DNA of 64,000 bases from an uncultured Pelagibacteraceae bacterium (GCA_902560815.1 CACENP010000008.1:1-64000); one strand, 5' to 3'. Counted from the first letter of the stretch, positions 25,644 through 35,271 are shown. Numbers and translations are program-made. Notes: generated by a model from the sequence alone, not told the origin.

Positions 25644-26390
25644 ATGCATCAATTTGACCTTAAAAACAAAACTGCAGTTATTACTGGTGGAGCTCAAGGT
25701 TTTGGACTAGATATAGCAAAAAAATTTTTATCCTCAGGATCTAAAGTTTTCATATGGGACATTGATGAAAAAGAATTATTAAAAGCTACTAAAGAGGTTA
25801 ATAATTCTAATTTAAATTATAATGTTGTTGATGTATCTAATTTTGAACAAGTTCAAAAAGCTGTTAGCGATATAACATTAAAAAATAAAATTGATATATT
25901 GATTAACAACGCAGGTATTACTGGACCAACAGCTGAACTTTGGAATTACAATGTAAAAGATTGGAATTCTATAATTAATATTAATTTACACGGTACTTTT
26001 TATTGTTGTAAATCTATAGTTCCTCACATGATGAAAAATAATTATGGACGAATTGTAAATATAGCTTCTGTTGCAGGCAAAGATGGAAACGCAAATGCTA
26101 GTGCATATAGTTCCGCAAAAGCTGGAGTTATAGGTCTTACTAAATCCTTAGGAAAAGAATTGGCAAAATATAATATAGCCGTAAACGCAATTACACCTGC
26201 TGGTGCAAAAACAAAAATTTTAGATCAAATGTCCAAAGAACATGTTCAATGGATGCTTTCAAAAGTTCCAAGAGGTCGTTTTTTAGAAATTAACGAACTT
26301 TCTTCAATGGTTTGTTGGCTTTCCTCTGAAGAAAACTCTTTTTCAACTGCTGCTGTATTCGATATAAGCGGTGGTAGATCTACTTATTAA
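25644..26390 (+). CDS. SDR family oxidoreductase (FabG-like)
   Basis: A 248-aa classical short-chain dehydrogenase. It carries ITGGAQGFGLDIAKKF near residue 14, ILINNAGITGPTAELW near 84, IVNIASVAGKDGNANASAYSSAKAG near 135 with the Ser and Tyr-x3-Lys catalytic residues, and a C-terminal SSEENSFSTAAVFDISGGRSTY. Placement after transporter genes suggests oxidation or reduction of an imported compound. It is not near fab genes, so a role in fatty-acid synthesis is unlikely. Confidence 0.9.
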   Translation: MHQFDLKNKTAVITGGAQGFGLDIAKKFLSSGSKVFIWDIDEKELLKATKEVNNSNLNYNVVDVSNFEQVQKAVSDITLKNKIDILINNAGITGPTAELWNYNVKDWNSIININLHGTFYCCKSIVPHMMKNNYGRIVNIASVAGKDGNANASAYSSAKAGVIGLTKSLGKELAKYNIAVNAITPAGAKTKILDQMSKEHVQWMLSKVPRGRFLEINELSSMVCWLSSEENSFSTAAVFDISGGRSTY

Positions 26391-26404
26391 ATTAATAATA
26401 GTTT

Positions 26405-27058
26405 ATGTTAAAATTTTTAAATTATATTTTAATAATTTTTTTATTTCATTTTAATTTAGCTTTTGCTGAAAAAATTAATATATTTAAATTTACTGAAGAA
26501 GAGTTATCCACTTTAAAGGTTAGAAAAATAAGAGGTGCTAATTCTAAAACGAAATATACTCTAGGAAGTAATGAAAATGGTAAATTTTTAAAAGCAGAAG
26601 CAAATAATTCTGCCTCAGGTCTTGGCAAAGAAATTGAAATTAATTTAAACGAAACTCCATTTCTTAATATTACATGGAAGGTTGAAAAAGATTTACTTGG
26701 AATAGATGAAGAAAGTAAAAAAGGTCATGATTATGCAGCAAGAGTGTTTGTGGTAAAAAAAACAGGTGCAACACCACTTTCAAATAGAGCAATGAATTAT
26801 GTTTTTTCTAGCAACAATAGCGTAAACACGCATCACCCAAGTCCTTTTACCAAAAAATCTATTGACTATGTTTTATCAAGTACAAAAGAAAATTTAAACA
26901 AATGGGTTACAGTAAAGGTTAATGTTAAAGAACATTTCAAAACATTTCATAATTTAGATTTAGATGAAATTAATGGTGTTGCAATTATGTCTGATACAGA
27001 TAATTCTAAATTAAGTTCAATAGCATACTATCAAAATATTTATTTTTCTTCTGATTAG
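26405..27058 (+). CDS. Exported DUF3047 family protein
   Basis: A 217-aa protein with a signal peptide of about 22 residues (FNLAFA cleavage region) and a beta-rich body. The DUF3047 pattern is visible as LNITWKVEKDLLG near residue 86, GHDYAARVFVV near 108, and GVAIMSDTDNSKLSSIAYYQNIYF at the C-terminus. The function of the family is unknown; a carbohydrate-binding-like fold is possible but not shown here. It lies 14 bp after the SDR gene and is convergent with the uracil-DNA glycosylase gene. Confidence 0.82.
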   Translation: MLKFLNYILIIFLFHFNLAFAEKINIFKFTEEELSTLKVRKIRGANSKTKYTLGSNENGKFLKAEANNSASGLGKEIEINLNETPFLNITWKVEKDLLGIDEESKKGHDYAARVFVVKKTGATPLSNRAMNYVFSSNNSVNTHHPSPFTKKSIDYVLSSTKENLNKWVTVKVNVKEHFKTFHNLDLDEINGVAIMSDTDNSKLSSIAYYQNIYFSSD

Positions 27059-27080
27059 ATAAAGTTTTAATTATCATTTC

Positions 27081-27764
27081 TTATTTAAGTTTTATAACTT
27101 TTTTAAATAGAGAAGTCATTTTTTTTTCATTAATTCTTCCAGTATTAACGTTTCTTGGGCTAGGATGATAACAACCAAATAATATTTTTTTATCTGGTAG
27201 TACATATTTAACTCCATGACCAAATATATAATCTTTATTTTTTAATAAATGATTTTCTTTATAAAATTGAATACAAGCATCGAAAGCTATTTTTCCTAAA
27301 GCAATAATTGTTTTTACGTTTTTAAGTAAATCTATTTCTTCTTTAAAATAATTAAAGCAAGTTTTAAGTTCTAAAAGGGTAGGCTTATCACCTGGGGGTA
27401 CACACTTTAATGCTGTAGTGATATAAGAGTTATAAAGTTTTAAACCATCATTTTTATTTTCAGAAGTAGGCTGATTAGATAATTTTGCTTTATTTAGACA
27501 TTTGTATAAAAATTCTGCAGATCTATCACCTGTAAATACTCTACCAGTTCTATTTCCTCCGTGAGCGGCTGGGGCAAGACCAACAAAAAGTATTTTACCT
27601 TTTAAGTCACCAAATCCAGTTATAGGTTTCCCCCAATATTTTTCATTTATATATTGTTTTCTTTTTTGTTTAGCAATTTTTTCTCTAAAATTTTTTAATC
27701 TTTTACATTTTTTACATTTAATGATTCTTTTGTTTAGATTGATAAATTGACTATTTAAAGTCAT
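27081..27764 (-). CDS. Uracil-DNA glycosylase, family 5 (UDGb) type
   Basis: Predicted to excise uracil and other deaminated bases from DNA. The 227-aa protein has the family 5 motif A GLAPAAHGGNRTGRVFTGDRS near residue 62, lacking the usual catalytic Asp/Asn, and motif B CYHPSPRNVNTGR near 197. Four cysteines fit a [4Fe-4S] site: CKKC near 17-20, KCVPPGDKP near 119 and TCFNYF near 133. It is 3 bp downstream of the DUF1289 gene, so the two are likely co-expressed. Confidence 0.9.
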   Translation of the reverse strand: MTLNSQFINLNKRIIKCKKCKRLKNFREKIAKQKRKQYINEKYWGKPITGFGDLKGKILFVGLAPAAHGGNRTGRVFTGDRSAEFLYKCLNKAKLSNQPTSENKNDGLKLYNSYITTALKCVPPGDKPTLLELKTCFNYFKEEIDLLKNVKTIIALGKIAFDACIQFYKENHLLKNKDYIFGHGVKYVLPDKKILFGCYHPSPRNVNTGRINEKKMTSLFKKVIKLK

Positions 27765-27767
27765 CTT

Positions 27768-28016
27768 TTATTTCATATTTCGTTTTTTAAATAACGAAAC
27801 ACCACTTTTTATTTTATGATTATATGATTCATCAAAACTATCTAATTGCCAGCCCTTTAATCGAGTTCTAATTTCTAAAAGATTATTTTTTTTCCAATCA
27901 TCTGTTGTTTTTTCATCTTTCCACATTTGTTTATCATTATTGCTTCTGCCACATCCATAACAATATCCAGTAACAGGGTCTGTCTTACAAATACTTATAC
28001 AAGGTGATACAATCAT
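27768..28016 (-). CDS. DUF1289 domain protein
   Basis: An 82-aa protein with the DUF1289 cysteine pattern SPCISICKTDPVTGYCYGCGRSNND near residue 4, suggesting a small metal or iron-sulfur site. The rest is charged and lacks membrane segments. The function is unknown. It precedes the uracil-DNA glycosylase by 3 bp and is divergent from tRNA-Leu across about 80 bp. Confidence 0.88.
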   Translation of the reverse strand: MIVSPCISICKTDPVTGYCYGCGRSNNDKQMWKDEKTTDDWKKNNLLEIRTRLKGWQLDSFDESYNHKIKSGVSLFKKRNMK

Positions 28017-28056
28017 TTTTTTTTAATATTTATCATGTTTTACACTATTATTCTAA

Positions 28057-28085
28057 TTGGACAAATGAGATCTATAATATATAAA
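28057..28085 (+). promoter_or_regulatory. Sigma-70-like promoter for tRNA-Leu (and possibly tig)
   Basis: TTGGAC (28057-28062), a 17-bp spacer, then TATAAA (28080-28085). Transcription would begin near 28092, about 6 nt before the tRNA 5' end at 28098. The trigger factor gene starts 9 bp after the tRNA, so read-through from this promoter may also make tig mRNA. Confidence 0.55.
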
Positions 28086-28097
28086 ACCATTTAAATT

Positions 28098-28182
28098 GGG
28101 CGAGTGGCGGAATTGGTAGACGCGTTGGTCTTAGGAACCAATAGTGCAAGCTGTGAAGGTTCGAGTCCTTTCTCGCCTACCA
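28098..28182 (+). tRNA. tRNA-Leu (anticodon TAG)
   Basis: An 85-nt class II tRNA. The acceptor stem pairs GGGCGAG with CTCGCCT (G-U at position 1-72), followed by A and encoded CCA. The D arm reads GCGGAATTGGTAGACGC, the anticodon stem-loop is TTGGT-CTTAGGA-ACCAA with anticodon TAG for CUA-family Leu codons, and a short variable arm precedes the TTCGAGT T-loop. Confidence 0.96.
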
Positions 28183-28191
28183 AAATATTTT

Positions 28192-29625
28192 ATGAAAGTT
28201 ACTGTAGAAAATAAAAAAGGCTTAAACAAAGATTTAAAAGTCTTTATAGAAAAAAAAACTATTTCTTCATATATGGATGAAAAATATGAAGAGGTAAAAA
28301 ATTCAATAACACTCAAAGGTTTTAGACCAGGCAAAGTTCCAAAAGAAATTTTAAAAAAACAATTTGGCCAAGCTATATTTGGAGAGGTTCTTGATAAAGT
28401 TCTAAAAGATACAACCGCAAAAGCTCTTCAAGAAAATAAAATAAAACCTGCTGGGCAACCTAAAATTGATTTAAAAACTTATGGAGAAGATAAAGATTTG
28501 GAATATATAATTTCAGTAACTGAATTACCAAAGATTGATATCAAAAGCTTAGAAAATATTAAATTTGATGAGTTTAAAGTTAAAATTGATGCAAAAGAAA
28601 CAGAAAAAAGAATTCAAGATATAGCCAAATCTCAGAAAAATTTTGAAGATGTAGATCCTGCAAAAGTGGCAAATGAAGGCGACCTAGTTATTTTTGATTA
28701 TAAAGCAACAGTTGAAGGTAAAGAATTTAAAGGCAATGAAGGAAAAAATACACAGTTAGAAATAGGAAAAGACTTATTTATTAAAGGCTTTGATAAGCAA
28801 TTATTAAAAGTTAAAAAAGAAGATGAAGTTAAAGTGGAAGTTAATTTACCAGAAAATTTTCCAGAAAAAGAATTGGTGGGAAAAAAAGCAATTTTTTTAT
28901 GTAAGATTAATGCTGTAAAAAAACCAAAAGATGTAAAGATCGATGATGATTTTGCAAAAAATCTTGGAGCAAAAGATTTAAAAAATTTGAAAGATCTAAT
29001 TACTAAACAAATTAATGATGAATTTAAAAATTCATTAAATACTATTAGTAGCAAACAAATACTAAATGAAATAGATAAAATTAAATTAGATGAAATTCCA
29101 GAAAATCTGAAAGAACAAGAAATTAAAATTCTGTCCCAAGGGATGAAGGAAGAAGAATTAAATAAAAATAAAAAAAATCTAGAAAAAAAAGCATTAAAAA
29201 GAATTAAAACTGGTTTAATACTAAATGAATTTGGTGAACAAAATAAAATCAATGTAACTGAACAAGAAATGCAAACTGAAATACAAAAGCAACTTAGAAT
29301 GATGCCTGGTCAAGAAAAGATGTTGCAAGAATATTACCAGAGTAATCCTAGTGTCTTAGCTAATCTTAGAGGTCAACTCTACGAAGAAAAAATTTTAAAA
29401 GAAATCAAATTAAAAGCAAAAGCAAATTTAAAAGAAATTACAAAAGAGCAGGCTGAAAAAATTTTAAAAGAAGAGAATGATAAGCATATGAGAGAGCATC
29501 ATTCTGAAGACCACGATCATTCGTCTGATAAAAAAAGTGCCTCTTCACAAAAAAAAGTAAACCCTGAAAAAACTAAAACTACAGTAAAGAAAACATCAAA
29601 AGTAAAAAAAGTTAGCAAAAAGTAA
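28192..29625 (+). CDS. tig: Trigger factor
   Basis: Ribosome-associated chaperone and peptidyl-prolyl isomerase. I start at ATG 28192 ([15 protein letters not shown]); the track start at 28144 lies inside tRNA-Leu. The product is 477 aa. The ribosome-binding domain contains the signature [17 protein letters not shown] near residue 41. The FKBP-type domain spans about 150-240 ([18 protein letters not shown]), and a helical arm domain follows to about 430. The last 45 or so residues form a His-, Lys- and Ser-rich tail ([16 protein letters not shown]) not part of the core fold. It begins the tig-clpP-clpX-lon block. Confidence 0.95.
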   Translation: MKVTVENKKGLNKDLKVFIEKKTISSYMDEKYEEVKNSITLKGFRPGKVPKEILKKQFGQAIFGEVLDKVLKDTTAKALQENKIKPAGQPKIDLKTYGEDKDLEYIISVTELPKIDIKSLENIKFDEFKVKIDAKETEKRIQDIAKSQKNFEDVDPAKVANEGDLVIFDYKATVEGKEFKGNEGKNTQLEIGKDLFIKGFDKQLLKVKKEDEVKVEVNLPENFPEKELVGKKAIFLCKINAVKKPKDVKIDDDFAKNLGAKDLKNLKDLITKQINDEFKNSLNTISSKQILNEIDKIKLDEIPENLKEQEIKILSQGMKEEELNKNKKNLEKKALKRIKTGLILNEFGEQNKINVTEQEMQTEIQKQLRMMPGQEKMLQEYYQSNPSVLANLRGQLYEEKILKEIKLKAKANLKEITKEQAEKILKEENDKHMREHHSEDHDHSSDKKSASSQKKVNPEKTKTTVKKTSKVKKVSKK

Positions 29626-29657
29626 TCACAAGTTGTATAAGTATACCGAATCAACTT

Positions 29658-30263
29658 ATGAACAAAATACCTGAACATTTAAATACTCTAATACCTATGG
29701 TTGTTGAACAATCAAGCAGAGGAGAAAGAGCTTATGATATCTATTCAAGATTGCTAAAAGAGAGAATTGTATTTGTAGTTGGTCCAATTAATGACAATGT
29801 TGCATCTTTAGTTACTGCGCAACTTTTGTTTTTAGAATCAGAAGATCCAAAAAAAGAAATTTCTCTTTATATAAATAGTCCAGGAGGTTTGGTCACTGCA
29901 GGTTTGGGAATTTATGATACTATGCAGTACATAAAACCTGATGTATCAACTTTGTGCATTGGGCAAGCAGCAAGCATGGGATCTTTTTTATTGGCAGCCG
30001 GAACTAAAGGAAAAAGATTTTCTCTTCCTAATTCAAGAATAATGGTTCACCAACCCTCAGCAGGATTTCAAGGACAAGCAACTGATATTGAAATTCATGC
30101 TAACGAAGTCTTATCATTAAAAAAAAGATTAAATGAAATTTATTCAAAACATACAAATAAGTCTGTCGATGAAATTAAGTCAGCTCTTGAAAGAGATAAT
30201 TTTATGACACCAGAGAATGCAAAAGATTTTGGTCTTATAGACAAAGTAGTAGTTAACAGATAA
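29658..30263 (+). CDS. clpP: ATP-dependent Clp protease proteolytic subunit
   Basis: Serine peptidase forming the tetradecameric chamber that works with ClpX. The 201-aa protein starts [26 protein letters not shown] and has [14 protein letters not shown] near residue 68, the catalytic Ser in [14 protein letters not shown] near 97, the catalytic His in [22 protein letters not shown] near 121, and Asp near 171. Length is standard. It follows tig by 32 bp in the classical tig-clpP-clpX-lon order. Confidence 0.98.
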   Translation: MNKIPEHLNTLIPMVVEQSSRGERAYDIYSRLLKERIVFVVGPINDNVASLVTAQLLFLESEDPKKEISLYINSPGGLVTAGLGIYDTMQYIKPDVSTLCIGQAASMGSFLLAAGTKGKRFSLPNSRIMVHQPSAGFQGQATDIEIHANEVLSLKKRLNEIYSKHTNKSVDEIKSALERDNFMTPENAKDFGLIDKVVVNR

Positions 30264-30354
30264 TAAATTACTATATATAGATTTTCCACAACCTATACTT
30301 GATTAGAATGAGTCAAATGTAATAGAGTGAATGAATTGATTCGAAATAAAAATT

Positions 30355-31620
30355 ATGAGCACAAATAATAAAAATATTCTTTACTGTTCTTTCTGCGGAA
30401 AAAGTCAACATGAGGTTAGAAAATTAATAGCTGGGCCAACAGTGTTTATTTGCGACGAATGCGTAGAACTTTGCATGGATATTATTAAGGAAGAAAATAA
30501 AGACACTTTTGTAAAACATCAAGATGGCTTGCCATCTCCGAAAGAAATTTGCAAAGTTCTTGATGATTATGTGATAGGGCAAAAATATGCAAAAAAGGTT
30601 TTGTCTGTTGCAGTTCATAATCATTATAAAAGACTTAATTATGAAAAAAAAACAAGTAGATCAGTTGAACTTGCAAAATCAAATATTTTATTACTTGGAC
30701 CAACCGGATGTGGAAAAACTTTGTTAGCTCAAACATTGGCAAGAATTCTAGATGTACCTTTCACAATGGCTGATGCTACTACTTTAACGGAAGCTGGCTA
30801 TGTAGGCGAAGATGTTGAAAATATAATTTTAAAACTTTTACAAGCTGCAGACTATAATGTTGAAAAAGCTCAAAGAGGAATTGTATATATTGATGAAGTT
30901 GATAAAATTAGCAGAAAATCAGAAAATCCATCAATTACAAGAGATGTATCTGGGGAAGGTGTGCAACAAGCACTTCTAAAAATAATGGAAGGTACGATTG
31001 CGAGTGTCCCACCGCAAGGAGGAAGAAAACACCCTCAACAAGAATTTTTACAAGTAGATACAACAAATATATTATTCTTATGTGGAGGAGCATTTGCAGG
31101 TTTGGATAAAATTATCTCACAAAGAAACAAAGGATCATCAATAGGATTTGGAGCAGAAGTTAAAAGCGTTGCTGATAAAAAAATAGGCGAGTGGATGAAG
31201 GGACTTGAGCCTGAAGATTTATTAAAATATGGTTTAATCCCTGAATTTATCGGAAGACTTCCAATAACAGCAACTTTAGAAGACTTAGATGAAAAATCTT
31301 TAGTTAAAATATTAATTGAACCTAAAAATTCATTAGTAAAACAATATCAAGAGTTATTTAAACTAGAAGGTGTTAAACTTACTTTTAAAGATAATGCGGT
31401 CAAAGAAATAGCTCAAAAAGCTATTTCAAAAAAGACTGGAGCAAGAGGATTAAGGTCAATTTTAGAAAATATTCTTTTAAAAACAATGTTTGATCTGCCC
31501 GGTCAAGACAATATAGAAGAAGTGGTTATAGATGTAGGTACCGTTAAAGGTCAAAGCGATCCTTTAATAATTCATTCAAAAGATGCTAAAACCAAGACAG
31601 AAAAAACATCTGCGGCATAA
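30355..31620 (+). CDS. clpX: ATP-dependent Clp protease ATP-binding subunit ClpX
   Basis: AAA+ unfoldase delivering substrates to ClpP. The 421-aa protein has an N-terminal zinc finger ([18 protein letters not shown] and [10 protein letters not shown], residues about 10-42), Walker [16 protein letters not shown] near 119, Walker [11 protein letters not shown] near 180, the GYVGEDVE pore-region segment and sensor 2 [10 protein letters not shown] near 361. A 91-bp gap separates it from clpP and contains a short CTATATATAG palindrome, but I see no convincing sigma-70 or sigma-32 promoter. Confidence 0.98.
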   Translation: MSTNNKNILYCSFCGKSQHEVRKLIAGPTVFICDECVELCMDIIKEENKDTFVKHQDGLPSPKEICKVLDDYVIGQKYAKKVLSVAVHNHYKRLNYEKKTSRSVELAKSNILLLGPTGCGKTLLAQTLARILDVPFTMADATTLTEAGYVGEDVENIILKLLQAADYNVEKAQRGIVYIDEVDKISRKSENPSITRDVSGEGVQQALLKIMEGTIASVPPQGGRKHPQQEFLQVDTTNILFLCGGAFAGLDKIISQRNKGSSIGFGAEVKSVADKKIGEWMKGLEPEDLLKYGLIPEFIGRLPITATLEDLDEKSLVKILIEPKNSLVKQYQELFKLEGVKLTFKDNAVKEIAQKAISKKTGARGLRSILENILLKTMFDLPGQDNIEEVVIDVGTVKGQSDPLIIHSKDAKTKTEKTSAA

Positions 31621-31682
31621 ATAAAAGTTAATAAGCCATTTTTTACTATTGCAATATTATATATAATATCCATATTTGCACT

Positions 31683-34070
31683 ATGGAAGTTAAACATACA
31701 TCACCACTATTACCTCTTAGGGATATAGTTGTTTTTCCTAGCATGGTAATTCCTTTATTTGTAGGAAGAGATAAATCTATAACAGCTTTAAATGAAGTAA
31801 TGAAAAATAATAAAAAAATAATTTTAGTTACTCAAAAAAATTCAGAAGTAGATGATCCAAAAAAAACCGATATATTTATGTATGGTTGTGAAAGTTCTAT
31901 TCTTCAACTTCTAAAATTACCAGATGGTACAGTTAAAGTATTGGTGGAAGGTTTAAAAAGAGTAAAAATCACAGATTTTAAAGATGATGAAAAATTTATC
32001 ACATGCTCATATGAATTTAACAATGATATAATTTCTGAAGATGAAGATCTAATGCCTTTGGCTATGACAGCTGTAAGAAGATTAGAAAAACTTACTTCAA
32101 TAAATAAAAAAATCTCATCTGAAACAATATCAAATATTAAAGAGTTAAAAGATCCAGCAAAAATTTCAGATAATATTGCTTCTCATTTAAATTCTACCAT
32201 TTCAGAGAAACAACAAATTTTTGAAACAGTAGATGTTAAAAAAAGATTAAATGGCGTTATTAAAATAATGGAAAATGAAACAAGTATCATTGGTGTTGAA
32301 AAAAGAATTAGAGGAAGAGTTAAAACCCAAATGGAAAAAACTCAAAGAGAATATTACTTAAATGAGCAATTAAAAGCTATTCAAAAAGAATTAGGTGAAA
32401 TTGAAGATGGAAAAGATGAAACTTCAAATTTAAATAAAGCTATACAAAAAGCAAAAATGCCGAAAGAAGTTCAAAAAAAATGCATGTCGGAACTTAAAAA
32501 ATTAAAAAATATGAGTCCAATGTCAGCAGAAGCAACTGTAGTAAGAAATTACCTTGATTGGATGATAGATTTACCTTGGTATAAAAAAGATAAAGTAGAC
32601 ATAGATTTAAACAAAGCTTTAAAAACTTTGGATGAAGATCATTATGGATTGGAAAAAGTAAAAGAAAGAATCATCGAATTTTTAGCCGTACAAAAAAGAA
32701 TGGAAAAAATAAAAGGTCCAATTTTATGTTTGATTGGTCCACCGGGTGTTGGAAAAACCTCACTTGGAAAATCTATTGCTAAAGCAACAAATAGACAATT
32801 TGTAAGAATGTCATTAGGTGGAGTTAGAGACGAAGCAGAAATTAGAGGTCACAGAAGAACATACATTGGATCTTTACCGGGAAAAATTATTCAAATGATG
32901 AAAAAGGCTGGAACAAAAAACCCTTTAATATTACTTGATGAGGTAGATAAAGTTGGGAACGATTATAGAGGCGACCCATCTTCAGCTTTGCTTGAAGCTT
33001 TAGACCCGGAGCAAAATACTACGTTTAACGATCATTACTTAGAAGTTGATTATGATCTTTCAGATGTAATGTTTGTTACTACAGCTAATACATTAAATAT
33101 TTTGCCACCATTATTGGATAGAATGGAAGTAATAAGAATTCCTGGATACACCGAAGATGAAAAAATAAACATTGCAAACAAATATTTATTACCAAAACAA
33201 ATTAAGGAAAATGGAGTTAATAAAGATGAATTAGACTTAGTTGATGGAACTATAAAAGAAATAATTAGAAGTTATACAAGAGAATCAGGAGTGAGAAATT
33301 TAGAAAGAGAAATATCAAAAGTTGCAAGAAAAGTAGTTAAAAAAGTAGTAAGTGGTGAAGAAAAAAAAGTATTAGTTAATGATAAAAATGTTCATGATTT
33401 CCTAGGAGTTAAAAAATTCAAATATGGAGAGGTTGAATCTGAGGATAAAGTAGGGATAGTAACAGGTTTAGCGTGGACTGAATTTGGCGGAGAAATTTTA
33501 AAAATAGAAACTGTGCATATGCCTGGCAAAGGTAGAATGCAAATTACAGGTAAACTTGGTGATGTTATGCAAGAGTCGGTTAAAGCTGCAAAATCTTTTG
33601 TAAGATCAAAAAGTCTTGAATATGGAATTATACCACCAATTTTTGAAAAGAAAGATTTTCATATTCACGTGCCAGAAGGAGCAACACCAAAAGATGGTCC
33701 ATCGGCAGGTATTGCAATGGTTACTTCTATTGTTTCATCAATTACAAATAATCCGGTTCATAAACATATAGCTATGACCGGAGAAGTTACAATTACAGGT
33801 CAAGTTTTACCTATCGGTGGCTTAAAAGAAAAATTGTTAGCTGCACACAGAGCTGGTATTAAGCAAGTTGTTATACCAAAAGAAAATGAAAAAGATTTAG
33901 TTGATATTCCAAAAAAAGTTCGTGAGGATATAAAAATTACAGTTGTTGAAAATGTTGATGAGGTTTTAAAAATAGCCCTTAAGAATGAACTAAAAAGAGT
34001 TGAGTGGACTGAAGTAGAAAATATTTCTAAAGATGATAAAGATCAAAAATCACAAGCTAGTATTCAATAA
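31683..34070 (+). CDS. lon: ATP-dependent protease Lon
   Basis: Single-chain AAA+ protease for damaged and regulatory proteins. At 795 aa it has the usual layout: N-terminal LON domain (PLLPLRDIVVFPSMVIPLFVGR), coiled-coil region, Walker A GPPGVGKTSLGKSIA near residue 355, Walker B PLILLDEVDKVG, and a C-terminal protease domain with the catalytic Ser in PEGATPKDGPSAGIAM near 674 and Lys in PIGGLKEKLLAAHRAG near 718. The 62-bp gap before it has a TATAAT at 31662-31667 but only a T-rich -35 region. Two tRNA genes follow. Confidence 0.98.
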   Translation: MEVKHTSPLLPLRDIVVFPSMVIPLFVGRDKSITALNEVMKNNKKIILVTQKNSEVDDPKKTDIFMYGCESSILQLLKLPDGTVKVLVEGLKRVKITDFKDDEKFITCSYEFNNDIISEDEDLMPLAMTAVRRLEKLTSINKKISSETISNIKELKDPAKISDNIASHLNSTISEKQQIFETVDVKKRLNGVIKIMENETSIIGVEKRIRGRVKTQMEKTQREYYLNEQLKAIQKELGEIEDGKDETSNLNKAIQKAKMPKEVQKKCMSELKKLKNMSPMSAEATVVRNYLDWMIDLPWYKKDKVDIDLNKALKTLDEDHYGLEKVKERIIEFLAVQKRMEKIKGPILCLIGPPGVGKTSLGKSIAKATNRQFVRMSLGGVRDEAEIRGHRRTYIGSLPGKIIQMMKKAGTKNPLILLDEVDKVGNDYRGDPSSALLEALDPEQNTTFNDHYLEVDYDLSDVMFVTTANTLNILPPLLDRMEVIRIPGYTEDEKINIANKYLLPKQIKENGVNKDELDLVDGTIKEIIRSYTRESGVRNLEREISKVARKVVKKVVSGEEKKVLVNDKNVHDFLGVKKFKYGEVESEDKVGIVTGLAWTEFGGEILKIETVHMPGKGRMQITGKLGDVMQESVKAAKSFVRSKSLEYGIIPPIFEKKDFHIHVPEGATPKDGPSAGIAMVTSIVSSITNNPVHKHIAMTGEVTITGQVLPIGGLKEKLLAAHRAGIKQVVIPKENEKDLVDIPKKVREDIKITVVENVDEVLKIALKNELKRVEWTEVENISKDDKDQKSQASIQ

Positions 34071-34077
34071 TTAACAA

Positions 34078-34106
34078 TTTACATTAACTCTACCTTGATG
34101 TATTAG
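34078..34106 (+). promoter_or_regulatory. Candidate promoter for the tRNA-Val/tRNA-Asp pair
   Basis: TTTACA (34078-34083), a 17-bp spacer, then TATTAG (34101-34106). The predicted start near 34113 is about 7 nt before tRNA-Val. It begins only 7 bp after the lon stop codon. Confidence 0.45.
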
Positions 34107-34119
34107 TAGCCTGTTTTTC

Positions 34120-34195
34120 GGGCGGTTAGCTCAGTTGGTAGAGCATCTCGTTTACACCGAGGGGGTCAAAGGTTCGAGTCCTTTACTGCCCACCA
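34120..34195 (+). tRNA. tRNA-Val (anticodon TAC)
   Basis: A 76-nt tRNA. The acceptor pairs GGGCGGT with ACTGCCC, followed by A and encoded CCA. The D arm is GCTCAGTTGGTAGAGC, the anticodon loop is TTTACAC with anticodon TAC for Val, and the T arm reads AAAGG-TTCGAGT-CCTTT. It is 6 bp from tRNA-Asp, so the two are probably processed from one transcript. Confidence 0.97.
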
Positions 34196-34201
34196 AAACA
34201 C

Positions 34202-34278
34202 GGGGGTGTAGCTCAGTTGGTTAGAGCGATCGCCTGTCACGCGATAGGTCGAGGGTTCGAGTCCCTTCACTCCCGCCA
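34202..34278 (+). tRNA. tRNA-Asp (anticodon GTC)
   Basis: A 77-nt tRNA. The acceptor pairs GGGGGTG with CACTCCC, followed by discriminator G and encoded CCA. The D arm is GCTCAGTTGGTTAGAGC, the anticodon loop is CTGTCAC with anticodon GTC for Asp, and the T arm GAGGG-TTCGAGT-CCCTT is intact. Confidence 0.97.
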
Positions 34279-34374
34279 TTAATTTGATAATTGTTATTAT
34301 TAGTTAAAAATATTCAATAAAATGTGACCTTAACTGCACTTTCATTTAGTTCAAAAGATTATATATAGAAATTG

Positions 34375-34743
34375 ATGCTTGCGGATTTTTTAAAAGATTA
34401 TTTTCCAATTATTATTTTTTTAATAATTGCACTAGGCCTTAGTTGTGCTTTTATTCTACTAAATTTTATAGTGTCACCAAAAAACCCTGACCCTGAGAAA
34501 CTTTCTGCTTATGAATGTGGTTTCGAACCTTTTAACGACTCAAGAATGGAATTTGATATAAGATTCTACTTGGTAGCTATTTTATTTATTATTTTTGATT
34601 TAGAAATTGCTTTTTTATTTCCTTGGGCAATTTCACTTGGCAATATTGGTTTACTAGGATTTGTATCAATGATGATATTTCTGTTTATTTTAACTGTAGG
34701 TTTTGTTTATGAATGGAAAAAAGGTGCATTAGATTGGGAATAA
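34375..34743 (+). CDS. nuoA: NADH-quinone oxidoreductase subunit A
   Basis: Membrane subunit of Complex I near the quinone site. The 122-aa protein has three hydrophobic helices and the conserved loop [37 protein letters not shown] use the ATG at 34375; the track start at 34372 is a TTG immediately before it. It opens the fourteen-gene nuo operon, 96 bp after tRNA-Asp. That gap contains no strong promoter match, and transcription may start within it or continue from the tRNA unit. Confidence 0.97.
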   Translation: MLADFLKDYFPIIIFLIIALGLSCAFILLNFIVSPKNPDPEKLSAYECGFEPFNDSRMEFDIRFYLVAILFIIFDLEIAFLFPWAISLGNIGLLGFVSMMIFLFILTVGFVYEWKKGALDWE

Positions 34744-34746
34744 AAA

Positions 34747-35268
34747 ATGGTAATTTCAGAAAAAGAAAAAAAAATACCTGATGAATTTAAACAATTAGCT
34801 AAAGATTTTAGTGAAAATGGATTTATAACAACATCTTTTGATAATTTAGTTAATTGGGCACGAACTGGATCATTGCATTGGATGACCTTTGGATTGGCCT
34901 GTTGTGCAGTTGAAATGATGCATACATCAATGCCCAGATATGATTTAGAAAGATTTGGCGCAGCCCCAAGGGGATCACCTAGACAATCAGACGTGATGAT
35001 AGTAGCTGGAACTTTAACTAACAAAATGGCTCCTGCATTAAGAAAAGTATATGATCAAATGCCAGAACCAAGATATGTTATATCGATGGGTAGTTGTGCT
35101 AATGGTGGAGGTTATTACCATTATTCATACTCTGTTGTTAGAGGCTGTGATCGTATAGTTCCAGTTGACATTTATGTTCCTGGCTGTCCTCCTTCAGCAG
35201 AAGCACTTCTATACGGAATATTACAACTTCAAAAAAAAATAAGAAACAAAGGATCATTAGAAAGATAA
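34747..35268 (+). CDS. nuoB: NADH-quinone oxidoreductase subunit B
   Basis: Peripheral-arm subunit carrying iron-sulfur cluster N2, which passes electrons to ubiquinone. The 173-aa protein has the ligands in [12 protein letters not shown] near residue 51, [23 protein letters not shown] near 114 and [19 protein letters not shown] near 145. It lies 3 bp after nuoA and 3 bp before nuoC. Confidence 0.98.
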   Translation: MVISEKEKKIPDEFKQLAKDFSENGFITTSFDNLVNWARTGSLHWMTFGLACCAVEMMHTSMPRYDLERFGAAPRGSPRQSDVMIVAGTLTNKMAPALRKVYDQMPEPRYVISMGSCANGGGYYHYSYSVVRGCDRIVPVDIYVPGCPPSAEALLYGILQLQKKIRNKGSLER

Positions 35269-35271
35269 ATT

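Noticed and set aside
28144-28191. Extended start of trigger factor in the ORF track
   Set aside because: These codons lie inside tRNA-Leu; the conserved protein starts at ATG 28192.
28698-29252. 184-aa ORF on the - strand inside tig
   Set aside because: It is a shadow of the AT-rich, Lys-rich tig frame, made mainly of Phe/Ser/Ile from reversed Lys/Glu codons, with no domain motif and no room for a promoter.
30264-30354. Possible heat-shock (sigma-32) promoter before clpX
   Set aside because: A CTTG at 30298-30301 is present but no matching -10 element lies at the right distance.
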